Assembly (NCBI GenBank): GCA_964020155.1
Contig: OZ026558.1
Span: 2,317,163 to 2,381,162 of the forward strand
DNA from: Chondrilla cf. caribensis
Taxonomy: Eukaryota > Porifera > Demospongiae > Chondrillida > Chondrillidae
Direction: 5' to 3'
DNA length: 64,000 bases
Both the position numbers and the translations under genes were made by a program. This document shows positions 37,498 through 49,407 of this stretch, piece by piece. A model generated the notes under the pieces. That model worked only from the letters and a program-made list of their open reading frames with translations, searched no databases and had not been told where the DNA came from. Within the stretch, counting starts at the first letter, position 1; each line of letters begins with the position of its first letter.

Positions 37498-37617
37498 TCT
37501 CTATTGGATGTTGACTTGGTTGAAGATGAGACGGACCGGTTGAGGAACCTGTGTTTAGCTAGAAGTGCTTCAGTTTATTTGACACACTGGAGAATTCATT
37601 GTTGTCACTTAGGACAG
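37498..37617 (+). CDS. Exon of an unknown plus-strand gene
   Basis: Acceptor TTTACTGCAG, donor GTATAG, 40 codons, phase 0-0. Encodes LLDVDLVEDETDRLRNLCLA then YLTHWRIHCCHLGQ. No family recognised. Confidence 0.5.
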
Positions 37618-38505
37618 GTATAGTCTTTAGCACTGGTTCTAATGAATGAAATGGTTTACCAGTAGTAGAATATTTTGAATTTTAGTTTTGATTATTCTGT
37701 ATCTCCAGCGATACTGCTGTCAACACAAAATTAATACCATATTATATGCGCATAGTGTACGTATGATACGTGATCGAATACCATTTTCTAACTTTAAATT
37801 TGGAGTTGGTCTCGGAAGTGGTCTCCATACTACGTACCCGTCCCTCGATAACTTGGGCTCCTGTTCACGGTCTGCTAAAGGCTTCTAGTTGTTTTAATCG
37901 TTCTGAGGATAGAGAACTCTGATCTTGCAAGGTAGGACACCTCGTCTACGAAACGCCATCCTAAGCCTATACTAGGTGTGCACATAGTGCAGAACCTCGC
38001 TTGTATATTAGTGTGGTAGCTATGGAGGGAGGTCAACTTCAGCTTCCATTTTTATCTCGCTAGGAAAAAGAATCTTTGCTGGTAGGTAGAGTCAGTCTGG
38101 GAATGAAATTGAGAAATTCTATTAACTGTTTTTAAAGCTTTTCGCCCATCGTTAAAATTTTGGGCAACAATGATCAGTGACATTACTGTCAACCAGAAAG
38201 AAGAGTTTTATCAAAATTACCAGAACGGCAACCGTAATACGCGGAAACGCCATGTTAACAGTCACGCGCATGCCTACACGCACATGTCATGACGTCATAC
38301 TTTTGCAAATGGCTGACAAGATGGACGTCATCATGGCCGGCCAATTCTAGGTCCTGTCACGAAGTTAACCGTCCCCCTCCGTAAACGGTCCGCCCGGACC
38401 GTTTACGGCAATTCGCGAAGTGGAGAAAACGGTCCTCCCCGACCGAAAAGGGTCCCCATGCAACTACCGCAATGAATGTTAAACGAGAACTCGCTTTATA
38501 CTTAC

Positions 38506-39059
38506 TGCTATTAATGTAATTGTGAATTAAACGTTCTTCAATCGAGGATGAGATGACAGATCTCACTGGATAGACGACGACATTCCATTCTATATCATAT
38601 AAATAATTCAATAATTTCAAATTCAATAAGAATATAACAAATGTAATATTATACTATTATATGCTGAGATCTGGAGCTACCAACATTTTATACAGTGATA
38701 CAAAGTCATGTGAATATAGAGTGCACTTGTTGGCCTCCAGGTGCACCCAACTGGGGAGCAAACACGGTTTAATTTGAGATCTGATATTCCCTTCCACCAC
38801 AGAGCAGGTGTGGTGGACAGGGCCACCTGTTCATAGTAAGATCTGTGTACCTCCTAATACATCCTTGATCATCTCATGTGTGTAGTATTCTGTGATGAAG
38901 GAAGGGATAGTATAGTGAAGATCAGAATGGAGGATTACGACACAGTACGACGCACGGACGCGATAACTCTTCATAGTGTACTTCTTTGACATCCACACAA
39001 GTGAACTGAGATCTGTGTACCTCCTAACACATCCTGGATCATCTCATGTGTGCAGTGTT
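38506..39059 (-). CDS. Unknown minus-strand gene, exons 39021-39059, 38851-38889, 38681-38826, perhaps 38506-38589
   Basis: 39021-39059 and 38851-38889 are tandem copies of a 39-bp exon, phase 1-1 (THEMIQDVLG and THEMIKDVLG; CATCACAG acceptors, GTACAC donors). They lie within a repeated segment of about 85 bp. Exon 38681-38826 follows in phase after TGAACAG and is open for 49 codons (VHHTCSVVEGNIRSQIKPCL, HLEANKCTLYSHDFVSLY) to donor GTAGCT. A last candidate has a perfect GTAAGT donor but a mismatched phase. A possible upstream exon ends at a GTAAGG donor near 40,283. Function unknown; could be the element's own gene. Confidence 0.45.
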
Positions 39060-39149
39060 CTGTGATGAAGGTGAGGACAAGGTAGTGAAGATCGCAATAC
39101 AGGTGCACATGCATGTATGTACACATACATGCATGCTCAAACTTGACAC

Positions 39150-39745
<596 letters not shown>

Positions 39746-39794
39746 ATGGATTATCATCAACATTAACATTATAACAATCATATCAACATCATCA

Positions 39795-40185
39795 TGTATA
39801 AATGTACCCCATAGTCTCATATACATGCAAATGGATACTATGGGGACTGTTTCCATCCATGGATGGAAACAGTCCCCATAGTCTCATATACATGCAAATA
39901 GATACTAGGGGGACAGTTAACATCCATGGGTGGAAATAGTCCCCCCACACTCTCGTATATATGCAAATTGATAGTTAAATCAGTTTACATCCATGGATGG
40001 AAACAGTCCCCATAGTCTTAGATGCATGTGAATGGACACCAGGGGGACAGTTTACATCCATGGATGGAAACAGTCCCCATAGTCTCATATACATGTAAAT
40101 AGATACTAAGGGGACAGTTAACATTCATGGGTGGAAATAGTCCCCCCACACTCTCGAATATATGCACATTGATAGTTAAATCAAG
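39795..40185. repeat. ~65-bp minisatellite of palindromic units with ATGCAAAT
   Basis: About six units, each with a near-palindrome around ACATCCATGGATGGAAACAG, a GTCCCC end, and an octamer-like ATGCAAAT or variant between units. The first unit holds a perfect 46-bp palindrome at 39,837-39,882. Confidence 0.8.
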
Positions 40186-41267
40186 TAATGATACAAAGTA
40201 CACATACGTACGTACACAATAAAAAACGTATCAGAAACCATTGATAGCTAGGTACGATGGAATTACAACTTTAAACAATCCTTACCTCTTAGTTGAAGTG
40301 AAATGAGAACCTTATCCAGATGGTGCAGTAGATTGGACTTGAATTGGACTACATTCGGCGAAGGAAATTAGGGGGACACTTTATCGCCTGGTAGGACCGT
40401 TTTCGCCTCACTGTCAACGACTGAAAACTGTCCGGGGGGTCAGTTTCCGGCAGACGCGCAATGCCGTAAACGGTCCGGGGGGACGGTTTACGGGGGGGAC
40501 CGTTTTCGGTATGACAGTCCCGAACGACGTTACGGCATACCCTACTTACGCCGAAAGGAAAGTCAAAAATCGTTACTCAAAATTTTAGATAACTTGCTCG
40601 TTCACGTTTTAAGAGGTCTGATAATCGCATAACAAGAAGAGTGCCGCCGTGAAGGAAAGAAATGTGAGTTGCCTTTTCTTAAGCGTTGCGCAAACTCCAG
40701 GTTGTCTGTACGAACGTTCGTTACTTTATTCTGTAGCATGCCGATGCCCGCTCACACCAGCATCGACCAATATCGAATTTCGTTCACGAGCACTTTGAAA
40801 CTCTCGGCGAAAGAAAGCACAAATGGGACAAAGTCTTAGAATTTTTAACCCGGAAACTAATCAAATGAGTGGGCGCCAACTCTGGGCACCCCTATGCGAC
40901 GGAAACAGATAACCTCGCGGTATAAACCGCTCGGTAATTACTAGTTCAGACAGAGTCTGAAGGGGCTCGCCTAAGCTCGCCCTGTTAGCAGGGGTCAGCA
41001 TAGACGTGCAGTAGCTGGCATCGAAAACGTACACACAGGCACTGACTGATGTCTGCAGCATGCTGTATTCAGGCAATTATGGAAATGCCAGTAAATCCAT
41101 AAGTGCTTGACAGGGTGGCTAAGTACATGCAGTGTGCTGTGTCCTGCTGCTGTGCAGTAGTTGCAGTAGCAACAGCATGTTCATCCCATGTTGCAGCACA
41201 GAACGATGATAATGATTATTATATAGATGGATTACACAGCATTAAAATGAATCAATGCGTAAATATA

Positions 41268-41312
41268 AAACCCTACCCCTACCCTAACCCTAACCCTACC
41301 CTAACTCTACCT
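41268..41312. repeat. Interstitial telomere-like CCCTAA run, copy 1
   Basis: About seven imperfect units CCCTAC/CCCTAA (metazoan telomere TTAGGG on the other strand). Confidence 0.75.
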
Positions 41313-42397
41313 TAACTTACTCCCTACTCCAAATGTATTATGGGAAGAAATACCAAATGTTGATCAGCTAGTGCCTACATCAAAATGCATTGATATTATC
41401 CCATTGTGTTAGACAGCTACAGCTTGCCCCATTCAGGTGCATATGTCAGCATGTGCACATAGGGTCTGTCCCATTTAGCAGCAGATGTGCCCAAGTTGAA
41501 GTACAGGAACAATAGCAGTTGATGTATGCGTGTCGACAACGTTACTTTGCGTTTCTATGTGTGAGACCATACGACATTAACATGTATTTCGAGATTCCTT
41601 GTTCAACAAGAGAATCATTCAGACACAAAAGGTTCAAAAGCATTGATATGTGGTCTAAATAACCATGTAACAGTTTTAGTATGGTCAAAATAATGAGAGA
41701 TCGATGTTTTAACACGTAAGATATAACGCCCGACTCGCCGAAGAAGGACCCTGGTCCCCCCGTCGTTTCCTGCCTTTCAGAAGATGTCCCGAGTGTCCCC
41801 GCGTCTTTCTAGTTGTAGAAGAATGTTTCATGTGTTTGTTGAACGGTTCGAAGGAGATCAATTCGGCCAGTACCAGAATTGGCAGTCGATCAAAATGGCA
41901 CGGCGTCCCAGAGAAAGAAACGTCAACGTGTTCGAAAAATCGCCTCGATCGTCTCGAAAAGGGCATCCACGTCTTTCTCCAGACGTACCGGACGTCATGA
42001 AAAGAGTTTCCGTCCTTCAGAGGGTCAGACGATCGCGCCAGACGTCGAAAACGTTGGCCAAATTGTTGGCCTAAATATAGAATACATACATATAATATAT
42101 ATATATATAGGGGTCAGCATAGACGTGCAGTAGCTGGCATCGAAAACGTACACACAGGCACTGACTGATGTCTGCAGCATGCTGTATTCAGGCAATTATG
42201 GAAATGCCAGTAAATCCATAAGTGCTTGACAGGGTGGCTAAGTACATGCAGTGTGCTGTGTCCCCGTATATATATATATCCACACCGGAAGCGTAGGCGG
42301 GCAGGCGGCCGACTCGCAAGAGAGGGGCTCGCTTAGGCTCGCCCCAATTATCTCGCGCTTATACCGTTCAAAGAAATAACCTTCCATATTTGTACCA

Positions 42398-42442
42398 TAG
42401 ACTCTCTATACTAGGTTACGTAGTATAGAGAGTCTATGTTTG
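42398..42442. repeat. Micro-hairpin insertion flanked by TTTGTAC direct repeats
   Basis: CATAGACTCTCTATACTA, 7-bp loop GGTTACG, then the exact reverse complement. TTTGTAC stands on both sides. Related copies of this sequence at 30,115 and 30,530 lack the hairpin. Confidence 0.75.
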
Positions 42443-42805
42443 TACCCTCCTGAAGGTCGGCTCCTTGAAGTCTCTTTACTAGTTCAGACAGAGTCTGAAG
42501 GGGCTCGCCTAAGCTCGCCCTTTTAGCAGGGGTCAGTAGTGATGCACAGTAGCTGGCATTGAAAACGTACACGCAGGCACTAACTGATGTCTGCAGCATG
42601 CTGTATTCAGGCAATTGTGGAAATGCCAGTGAATCCATAAGTGCTTGACAGGGTGGCTAAGTACATGCAGTGTGCTGTGCCCTGCTGCTGTGCAGTAGTT
42701 GCAGTATAGTAACAGCATGTTCATCCCATGTTGCAGCACAGAAAGATGATAATGATTATTATATAGATGGATTACACAGCATTAAAATGAATCAATGCGT
42801 AAATA

Positions 42806-42852
42806 TAAAACCCTAACCCTACCCTAACCCTAACCCTACCCTAACTCTACCT
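42806..42852. repeat. Interstitial telomere-like CCCTAA run, copy 2
   Basis: Same as copy 1 with one unit corrected to CCCTAA. Carried along by the block duplication. Confidence 0.75.
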
Positions 42853-43714
42853 TAACTTACTCCCTACTCCAAATGTATTATGGGAAGAAATACCAAATGT
42901 TGATAAGTGTGTACATCAAAATGCATTGATATTATCCCATTGTGTTAGACAGCTACAGCTTGCCCCATTCAGGTGCATATGTCAGCATGTGCACATAGGG
43001 TCTGTCCCATTTAGCAGCAGATGTGCCCAAGTTGAAGTACAGGAACAATAGCAGTTGATGTATGCGTGTCGACAACGTTACTTTGCGTTTCTATGTGTGA
43101 GGCATACGACATTAACATGTATTTCGAGATTCCTTGTTCCACAAGATAATCATTCAGACACAAAAGGTTCAAAAGCATTGATATGTGGTCTAAATAACCA
43201 TGTAACAGTTTTAGAATGGTCAAAATAACGAGAGATAGATGTTTTAACACGTAAGATATAACGCCCGACTCGCCGAAGGAGGACCCTGGTCCCCCCGTCG
43301 TTTCCTGCCTTTCAGAAGATGTCCCGAGTGTCCCCGCGTCTTTCTAGTTGTAGAAGAATGTTTCATGTGTTTGGAGAACGGTTCGAAGGAGATCAATTCG
43401 GCCAGTACCAGAATTGGCAGTCGATCAAAATGGCACGGCGTCCCAGAGAAAGAAACGTCAACGTGTTCGAAAAATCGCCTCGATCGTCTCGAAAAGGGCA
43501 TCCACGTCTTTCTCCAGACGTCCCGGACGTCTCGAAAAGAGTTTCCGTCCTTCAGAGGGTCGCACGATCGCGCCAGACGTCGAAAACGTCGGCCAAATTG
43601 TTGGCCTAAATATAGAAAACATACATATATATATATTATATATATCCACACCGGAAGCGTAGGCGGGCAGGCGGCCGACTCGCAAGAGAGGGGCTCGCTT
43701 AGGCTCGCCCCAAT

Positions 43715-44610
43715 AAGGTCGAATGCATGATCATGAGTTGAGATGTCACATTTGATCTACCCAGCGACCACAGCCCACATTGATGATAGTCTACTGGTCC
43801 TCTGTCACACCCTGCCTTGCTGCAGAGAAGGTCATACGATATGAGTCGCCATACATTGTGGTTGGATTCGGATTGTAGTCACTTCTTATTTTCACGAACA
43901 CTCTTGCCCTTTCCATTACTCTCCCAAAGAATACCTGAATTGTGATCTATTTACGCCCTAACCTTTATAGCTAGTACTGTTGTCGCCAATTGTGTGCATT
44001 GACCACAATAGAGGCCTTCAGATTCTGTTCCCTCTGCTACAGACTCTAGACAGAGACCAAATCAATCAACATCTGATTCCAGTGATAGCAAACAGTTCAA
44101 AGAGGATGACAGCACACATGGTATATTTCTCTTATGTACACATTACTGTATTTCCATATCATCTGTTCTATACCTTTGGTGTACCTTTGAGTACTGCTTA
44201 TTAAGTCTGCTATACGCAACACATCTGCATGTGTCACATGTACATCATGTGACAATTGGCCTGTAATGTATAAAGATGCTTAATTTACCACTTATTGTGC
44301 AATACATCTTTCTACCAGCTAAGTGGCAAGCACAAATAAGCCTTAAAAATGCAAACAAGACTTTGACTGAAAGAAATAGTTGCTTATACTTTGTCACAAG
44401 CTACGTATTTTAGGCCAGTGGAATTTTCCCACTATTTAGCTCTAGGAAGCCATTTTGACATTACATCCTCAGTAGTGATGTCATATTGAAATGACTAATG
44501 TAAAGTTTTGGGTTGTTCAGATAATCCAGGGTTGGGATAACCAAGGTGTGATAGCCGAGGGTACACTGTACTAGTGTATTTGTAGTTTCTGTGGTACAAG
44601 GTGTTCATTT
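43715..44610. repeat. Segmental duplication (partner 30,590-31,470)
   Basis: Same order and orientation. Starts right after the CpG-rich block with its GGGGCTCGC motif. Confidence 0.9.
44022..44120 (+). CDS. Ser-rich exon, copy 2
   Basis: 99 bp, phase 1-1, as at 30,887-30,985. Reads VPSATDSRQRPNQSTSDSSD then KQFKEDD. The donor is weaker (GTATAT instead of GTATGT). Confidence 0.4.
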
Positions 44611-45024
44611 GTCTTCATCATTTCTCTATCTTTAACATGTCTAATATAAGTTATATACCACCAGCCATAGCTGCTAGTGTCTCAGTACACAGGGTCTGGC
44701 CAGTGCTACCTACATACAGTACGTATGTAAATACGCACTCTAGAGTATCTACACATGTACATGTACAGTATGTGTGTACGTATGTATACAGTAGGTGAAT
44801 GTATTGCAGGTTCATGGAGAATGTTTGCAGTGGTTGAAGCGTATATACATATGTGTGTACATGTCATATCCATGTCAATTGATCTACATATGTACATACT
44901 TACTTGTAGTACAAGAACGTGTACTCATGTACATACATACTGTATGTATGTAATGGTATTTATATGTAAATTATTCATTTAAAACCTGCAGACACAAATA
45001 TGTACATTTTATTTTCTTCAACAG

Positions 45025-45844
45025 ACCGAGGACCCTTGATATAGAAAGAGTTAGGGCTAAGGAGATAGCTACTCGTCCCCCTCCAAAGCAAGAGATTGAC
45101 ATGGTATGTGTGTGTACATACTTATGTACTATGTGAGTATGTATTGCAACATGTACATGGCATGACAGGATTGACCAGTGGTTTGAAAGGCTTGTCCAGT
45201 GTTACATCATGATTGTCTGATGGTTTGTTCTGTTGTACAATTGGGGGTTGGTCTGTTGTATAGCAGAAGGATTGGAAGTAGGGGATATATTTGATCAGCC
45301 ATTTGCCAACCCAACCCACATTAGCAGGGTCATTTCAATGATTCCTTTTAGCCATAGAATGTAGCTGTTGCATGAAATGTAATTCAATCTTTCCAACTTG
45401 AGTGTGTTGTGATGATCACGGTACACCGAGTAAGCCGGTATCATAAGCGTGCACAAATAATACCGCGGTATTACTATATATTCGGTATACCGCCCAGCGC
45501 TATGCACATGTACAAGTTCACCTTCTATTTCTTGCATGGAAATGTGTATGCATGTACATATGTATGTATGTACCGTACATTGGCATAGCCCACAGTATCA
45601 ATATATTATCTCCTTGTGTAGAAAAGTCTAGTCTGCTTGCTGAGATCTGTAGCAGGCAGGAAGCTTGGATGGAGATGAGAGCTGGTACATTTGTAGATCC
45701 TTCACAAGACACAGCTCAGGAACAAATGTGAGGCTGAAGAACATTGTGGATTGCATGCAATGGCTGTCTTATGTACCCCATCACTCTTGTTTGCACGTTG
45801 TTAGGAGACCACTGGTGGTAGCCACCACTGTGGGAGAGGACTAG
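45025..45844 (+). CDS. Three 3' exons of an unknown plus-strand gene
   Basis: Exons 45025-45103 (TLDIERVRAKEIATRPPPKQ, donor GTATGT, phase 2-0), 45627-45727 (LLAEICSRQEAWMEMRAGTF, donor GTGAGG, phase 0-2) and 45805-45844 (RPLVVATTVGED, TAG). Phases agree if the middle exon uses the acceptor GTAGAAAAG. In another frame the last two segments also read open to a donor at 45,898, so the ending is not certain. Charged soluble C-terminus; family not recognised. A Ser-rich exon at 44,022 could lie upstream, but the phase needs another exon. Confidence 0.5.
45416..45502. mobile_element. Remnant of a hAT-like MITE
   Basis: GGTATACCGCCCAGCGCT at the right is the complement of a common hAT-type end (AGCGCTGGGCGGTATACC). 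The left side shows only GGTACACCGAGTAAGCCGGT. Motif recognition only. Confidence 0.35.
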
Positions 45845-46194
45845 GAGATACCTCCCCCCTCAACACCACTATCAGTGTCTACACTTCTATCACGGTGTGT
45901 ACAGTTTATGTGTATGCACTCACCTGTACACGTAGTTCAAATGCAGTTGTTATTTAAACGTTGTTTTGGCACATTTGCTGTACGTAGTCATACTGTAATT
46001 ACAGTGTAACAAATTAGCAGTTTTATTCAACTACATTATAATCTACTGTGGAAGCATTTTGATGTACACTCTACTGACAATGGTAATACAACTATAAACC
46101 TACTGTTCAAATTTGTGTGTGTACTTACGTACATGCATATGTATGGTGCACACTAGGTTGTCCTAGTACATACAATACCTGTATACATGTCAAG

Positions 46195-46560
46195 ACTCCT
46201 CCCCCACATCCCCACACTCCCCCACACTTCCCACACCTCCACTCACTCTCCCCACACTCAATACCCAGTACACCTCACGACCTCATACCATCTCCATCAG
46301 CACAGACACTTATCAATACGTCCACATCTAAGTCTGACATCAATCCACCTCAATCACAGGAGCACACCACTGTATCCCAGCATGGCTACCCCTACACTGT
46401 GCTAATGTCAGACTCCCTGTCCCTCACTTCCAGTATAACAATGTCTGTGCTCCAAGACAGTGGTTTACTTGCTTATTTCTGTGATGTTGTTTATGCAGGG
46501 CAGGTGCCGAGTTGTAATAAAGTGGTCCCCAAGGAATCCACTCATGTTAAAGCTCAGTGA
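46195..46560 (+). CDS. Pro/Ser/His-rich exon candidate
   Basis: After CATGTCAAG the plus frame is open for 121 codons to a TGA: a PPPHPHTPPHFPHLHSLSPH stretch, then a Ser/Thr-rich segment (INTSTSKSDINPPQ). A possible donor GTTTAC after LQDSG would shorten it. May belong with the exons at 47,432 and 48,020. Low complexity, so caution. Confidence 0.35.
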   Translation, partial: TPPPHPHTPPHFPHLHSLSPHSIPSTPHDLIPSPSAQTLINTSTSKSDINPPQSQEHTTVSQHGYPYTVLMSDSLSLTSSITMSVLQDSGLLAYFCDVVYAGQVPSCNKVVPKESTHVKAQ

Positions 46561-46989
46561 AGGGAGATGAGTGAACAGGAAATGAATACTGTGAACAAGA
46601 AGTAAACTCAATTGTTTTTGGAAGAGTGTGTACATTGTTGGCTGACTGTCCTGCAATGGTCCTTCTCGTGAGCATTCCGTACAAGTGTACATTTGAACTT
46701 ACTATATTCATGTCTCTGTATACGTATACATGTAGATAAGTTCACATCTGAGTATTCCAACCATAATTTTGTCGTGTGAATATCATTTAATGGGAGACTA
46801 TTGTGGAGGAACAGTTTATAGTTTTGTTCAGAAGCAACCATTTTGCCAACTTACCAGTCCTATGCCATGTGTGGGTAGGTCTAATTCAGTTGCAGTGTTT
46901 TATGAATTGAACCAAAAATTTCAATATTGCAAATTCCCACTGTAAGAGTACTCATATGGTATGTTTAATCCTGCATATGTATGTACAGT

Positions 46990-47110
46990 GAATTCTCAAT
47001 AATCCGCCAAACCTTTTAATCCACCACAATTTTCCCTGTACTAATACCAATGGATATCCAGTTAATCTGTCAAACGTGTTTTTTTGAAAGGAAATTGTAG
47101 TGGATTACGG
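46990..47110. mobile_element. Old inverted-end relic of a pogo-like element
   Basis: CAGTGAATTCTCAATAATCC on the left and AATTGTAGTGGATTACGG on the right resemble decayed ends of CAGTGAA-type elements with little interior. Weak. Confidence 0.25.
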
Positions 47111-47210
47111 AGTATTCACTTCAAGTACAAGCTTGTTAATGTTGGTATACACATGTAGGCATACCTCTACCTGCTACCTCTACCACATCTTAAACCATAC
47201 TCATATGTAC

Positions 47211-47211
<1 letters not shown>

Positions 47212-47271
<60 letters not shown>

Positions 47272-47280
47272 TGCGTGTGT
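47212..47280. repeat. (TG)n/(GC)-bearing microsatellite
   Basis: TG run followed by CGTG repeats. Confidence 0.95.
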
Positions 47281-47431
47281 GCCTGTGGTATACTATGTGT
47301 ACTGTATGTACTGTATGTGAGGTATATACGTATGCACCTAATGTGTTATGTTCTAAGTGGGTGTATCCAGTGTTATCTGTACAACCTACATGTAATACCA
47401 TTGTACATGGTGTGTATCTCCTCACATGTAG

Positions 47432-47502
47432 GACAAATGAGTTGCAGTTCGACTTTCTGATTGGATTACTAACCCGTCATGCACCTGATATCAACATGGC
47501 CA

Positions 47503-47565
<63 letters not shown>

Positions 47566-47566
47566 T

Positions 47567-47613
<47 letters not shown>

Positions 47614-48103
47614 TGTGTATGTGTGCGTGTACAATATACGTGAATTTGTACATGTGTGTCTGTCTGTCTGTGTGGGTGTGCATGTGTGTGTTTTGATTAT
47701 ATACATGATTATGTGCGTATACACATGCAGACATTTGCATGCATGTGTTTAGGTAGTGGTTAGTTTTAAAGTGTGGTGTCTCCTAGAGATCAGAATCAAG
47801 CTGAGGATTGCCAGTTTCCTGCACTGTTACCTGTATACGACAATTGTTATCATTCCACTAACAATAAACAATGTACTACATTTGTCCTAAAGATAACATT
47901 GGTTGAATCCCACACAATATACCAATGCACAATGTCATGTTATGAGAGCTTTTAGCTTTGAACCTGACAGCAAAGCAGGAAAACCTTCCGAGTCACTTGA
48001 TTTATTTATGTTTCTTTAGAAGCTACAGGAGAATCTGAAACTCAATAAGAATCAGAAATCTGTCCCTACACCTGGAGGACAGGTGGCCAACAAACCATTG
48101 TAG
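47432..48103 (+). CDS. Last two exons of an unknown plus-strand gene
   Basis: 47432-47504 (phase 2-0; TNELQFDFLIGLLTRHAPDI, then NMAK) has as donor the first GT of a (TG)n array. 48020-48103 (phase 0) reads KLQENLKLNKNQKSVPTPGG then QVANKPL and TAG. Junction in phase. Charged, no membrane segment, Lys-rich tail. Family not recognised. Confidence 0.55.
47505..47635. repeat. (TG)n microsatellite at an exon border
   Basis: About 130 bp of TG with GAGTGT and TTTGTG variants, starting exactly at the 5' splice site. Confidence 0.95.
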
Positions 48104-48439
48104 CAGAAGCCATTCAAGTAGCTCGCTGTGAAATATTCTCAATCCTCAACTCTCCATTCTCTTGTGTGCTTGGTTATTATGTGTTTGTATTGATATGACA
48201 AAGTCCATACACCATTGGCTGTTGCTATGGTGCACTGCATGTATTTGTGTGTGTACACCAGAACTAGCTACAGCCATGACTGATCCACAGGATACACCCC
48301 ATATTTTGTGGGTGGTGTACCTTTAGTCCAGGACCTTTAGTGCCTCACTGGACACGTGTGTGTATAGTAGTGCTCTTGAGTGGAATCATGGATACTCGAA
48401 GGTTTTTCCGTGTTTATGGAGATAATTCTGTGTCCTCGC

Positions 48440-49020
48440 TTGTAGTCACGATCAGATAAAACGCCGTCTAGTATTCTTTGTTCTAGTCTCGCGTCACCAA
48501 ACTAGCCTGTTGGAAACACTATTACCGAGCGTTAGCGAGGTAATTGTTTCCGTTCGTTTGGGGAGTCCGACCATAGATACTCTATTGAGTATCTATGGTC
48601 CGATCGAGGTCACCCACGCACATAATTGCGGTGGCCGCCAATATTGTGTGATTTAGGTCATTTTTTGGTTTCTTTGAACGCAAATCGTTCGTCGATCGAA
48701 GCGTTCAGCACTAAGTCGTCCCACCGATGGTAATGGGGCACCATCGCAGCATGTATTGAAATGGCAAATTCGGGCAAAGGTTGTTTGTGGTTCACACACG
48801 ATCCGTTAAAAGAGCACTTACTTTTCGATTCCTCCTATCGACAAATTTCGGACTACATCACTACTAAATCCCTTAAAACAATTCAAATAACAATTGTCAA
48901 CTTTTTTGCACAACGATTTTTCGATTTCCTTCGTAGAAGAGCAGGGTTCGCCAATCCGTCGTTCGGGACACCAAATGGTCGGCCATCATGACGTCCATTT
49001 TGGAAGACATTTTTAGATGA
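48440..49020 (+). other. CpG-rich island with a small open frame (48,761-48,991)
   Basis: CpG density well above background, about 200-700 bp upstream of NLR-B exon 1. The frame MANSGKGCLWFTHDPLKEHL runs 76 codons to a TGA with no homologue recognised. It may be a promoter-associated island or a young insertion; the coding value is doubtful. Confidence 0.3.
48569..48605. repeat. Micro-hairpin flanked by TCCGA direct repeats
   Basis: CCATAGATACTC, TATT, GAGTATCTATGG with TCCGA before and after. Its arm starts like that of the hairpin at 42,398 (CATAGA...CTC). Confidence 0.75.
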
Positions 49021-49039
49021 TGTCACTGAACTACGTCAA

Positions 49040-49047
49040 TATAAAAT
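49040..49047 (+). promoter_or_regulatory. Possible TATA box of NLR-B
   Basis: TATAAAAT about 165 bp upstream of the proposed start codon, next to the CpG-rich island. Confidence 0.3.
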
Positions 49048-49209
49048 CCAAGCTTTTGCGAGGTTCTGAACTTTGTTCACAACTAGAAATATTTATAGTA
49101 TTAGTTACGTAATAATTTGAGTATAAATATAAAATTATACGTATACTATTACTATTATACCTATTAGACTATCAATATTAATGAGTACAGTACGTAGAAT
49201 ATCAGTGAA

Positions 49210-49407
49210 ATGGGTGCGAAGAACGGTAAAGAAGAGAATAAAGCTGCTAAGCCGTCAAAGAGCAAATCTCCCGAAGCGACCAACCAACAGGACCCCTCAC
49301 CGCCTACTACCACGTCTACCGAGGGAGGTTCGCAGGACGACCCTAAACCAGACGCCAAGGAAACACGGGACCCCAAACCAGTGATGAAGGACGTTGCCAA
49401 CGACAAG
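49210..49407 (+). CDS. NLR-B proposed first exon
   Basis: ATG followed by 66 codons, donor GTAATA, phase 0, matching the phase-0 start of the NACHT exon. The N-terminus MGAKNGKEENKAAKPSKSKS fits the N-myristoylation pattern (Gly2, small residue at position 6) plus a basic patch as in membrane-tethered MARCKS-like proteins; the rest is Pro/Asp/Lys-rich and disordered. No match in NLR-A can be checked, since that end lies outside the window. The link to the NACHT exon is inferred from phase only. Confidence 0.5.

Larger units (their letters stand above)
40920..43710. repeat. Nested block duplication (40.92-42.08 and 42.48-43.62 kb, plus a third partial copy at 42.11-42.26)
   Basis: Each copy runs: GGGGCTCGCCTAAGCTCGCC motif, a 150-bp segment beginning GGGGTCAGCATAGACGTGCA (three copies in all), a telomere-like CCCTAA run, about 400 bp shared sequence, and a CpG-rich 380-bp end with a (TA)n. 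Variants of GGGGCTCGCYTARGCTCGCC recur at about 40,968, 42,326, 42,500 and 43,690, near the block borders. Confidence 0.85.

Noticed and set aside
41784..42074. 96-codon frame conserved at 43,319-43,609
   Set aside because: The two copies differ at four amino acids but only about one synonymous site, so there is no sign of protein-level selection; it lies in a CpG-rich repeat with open frames on both strands.
45122..45319. Minus-strand frame opposite the intron at 45.1-45.6 kb
   Set aside because: Open for 65 codons with a plausible residue mix, but it has no good splice borders and lies within an intron of the plus-strand gene.
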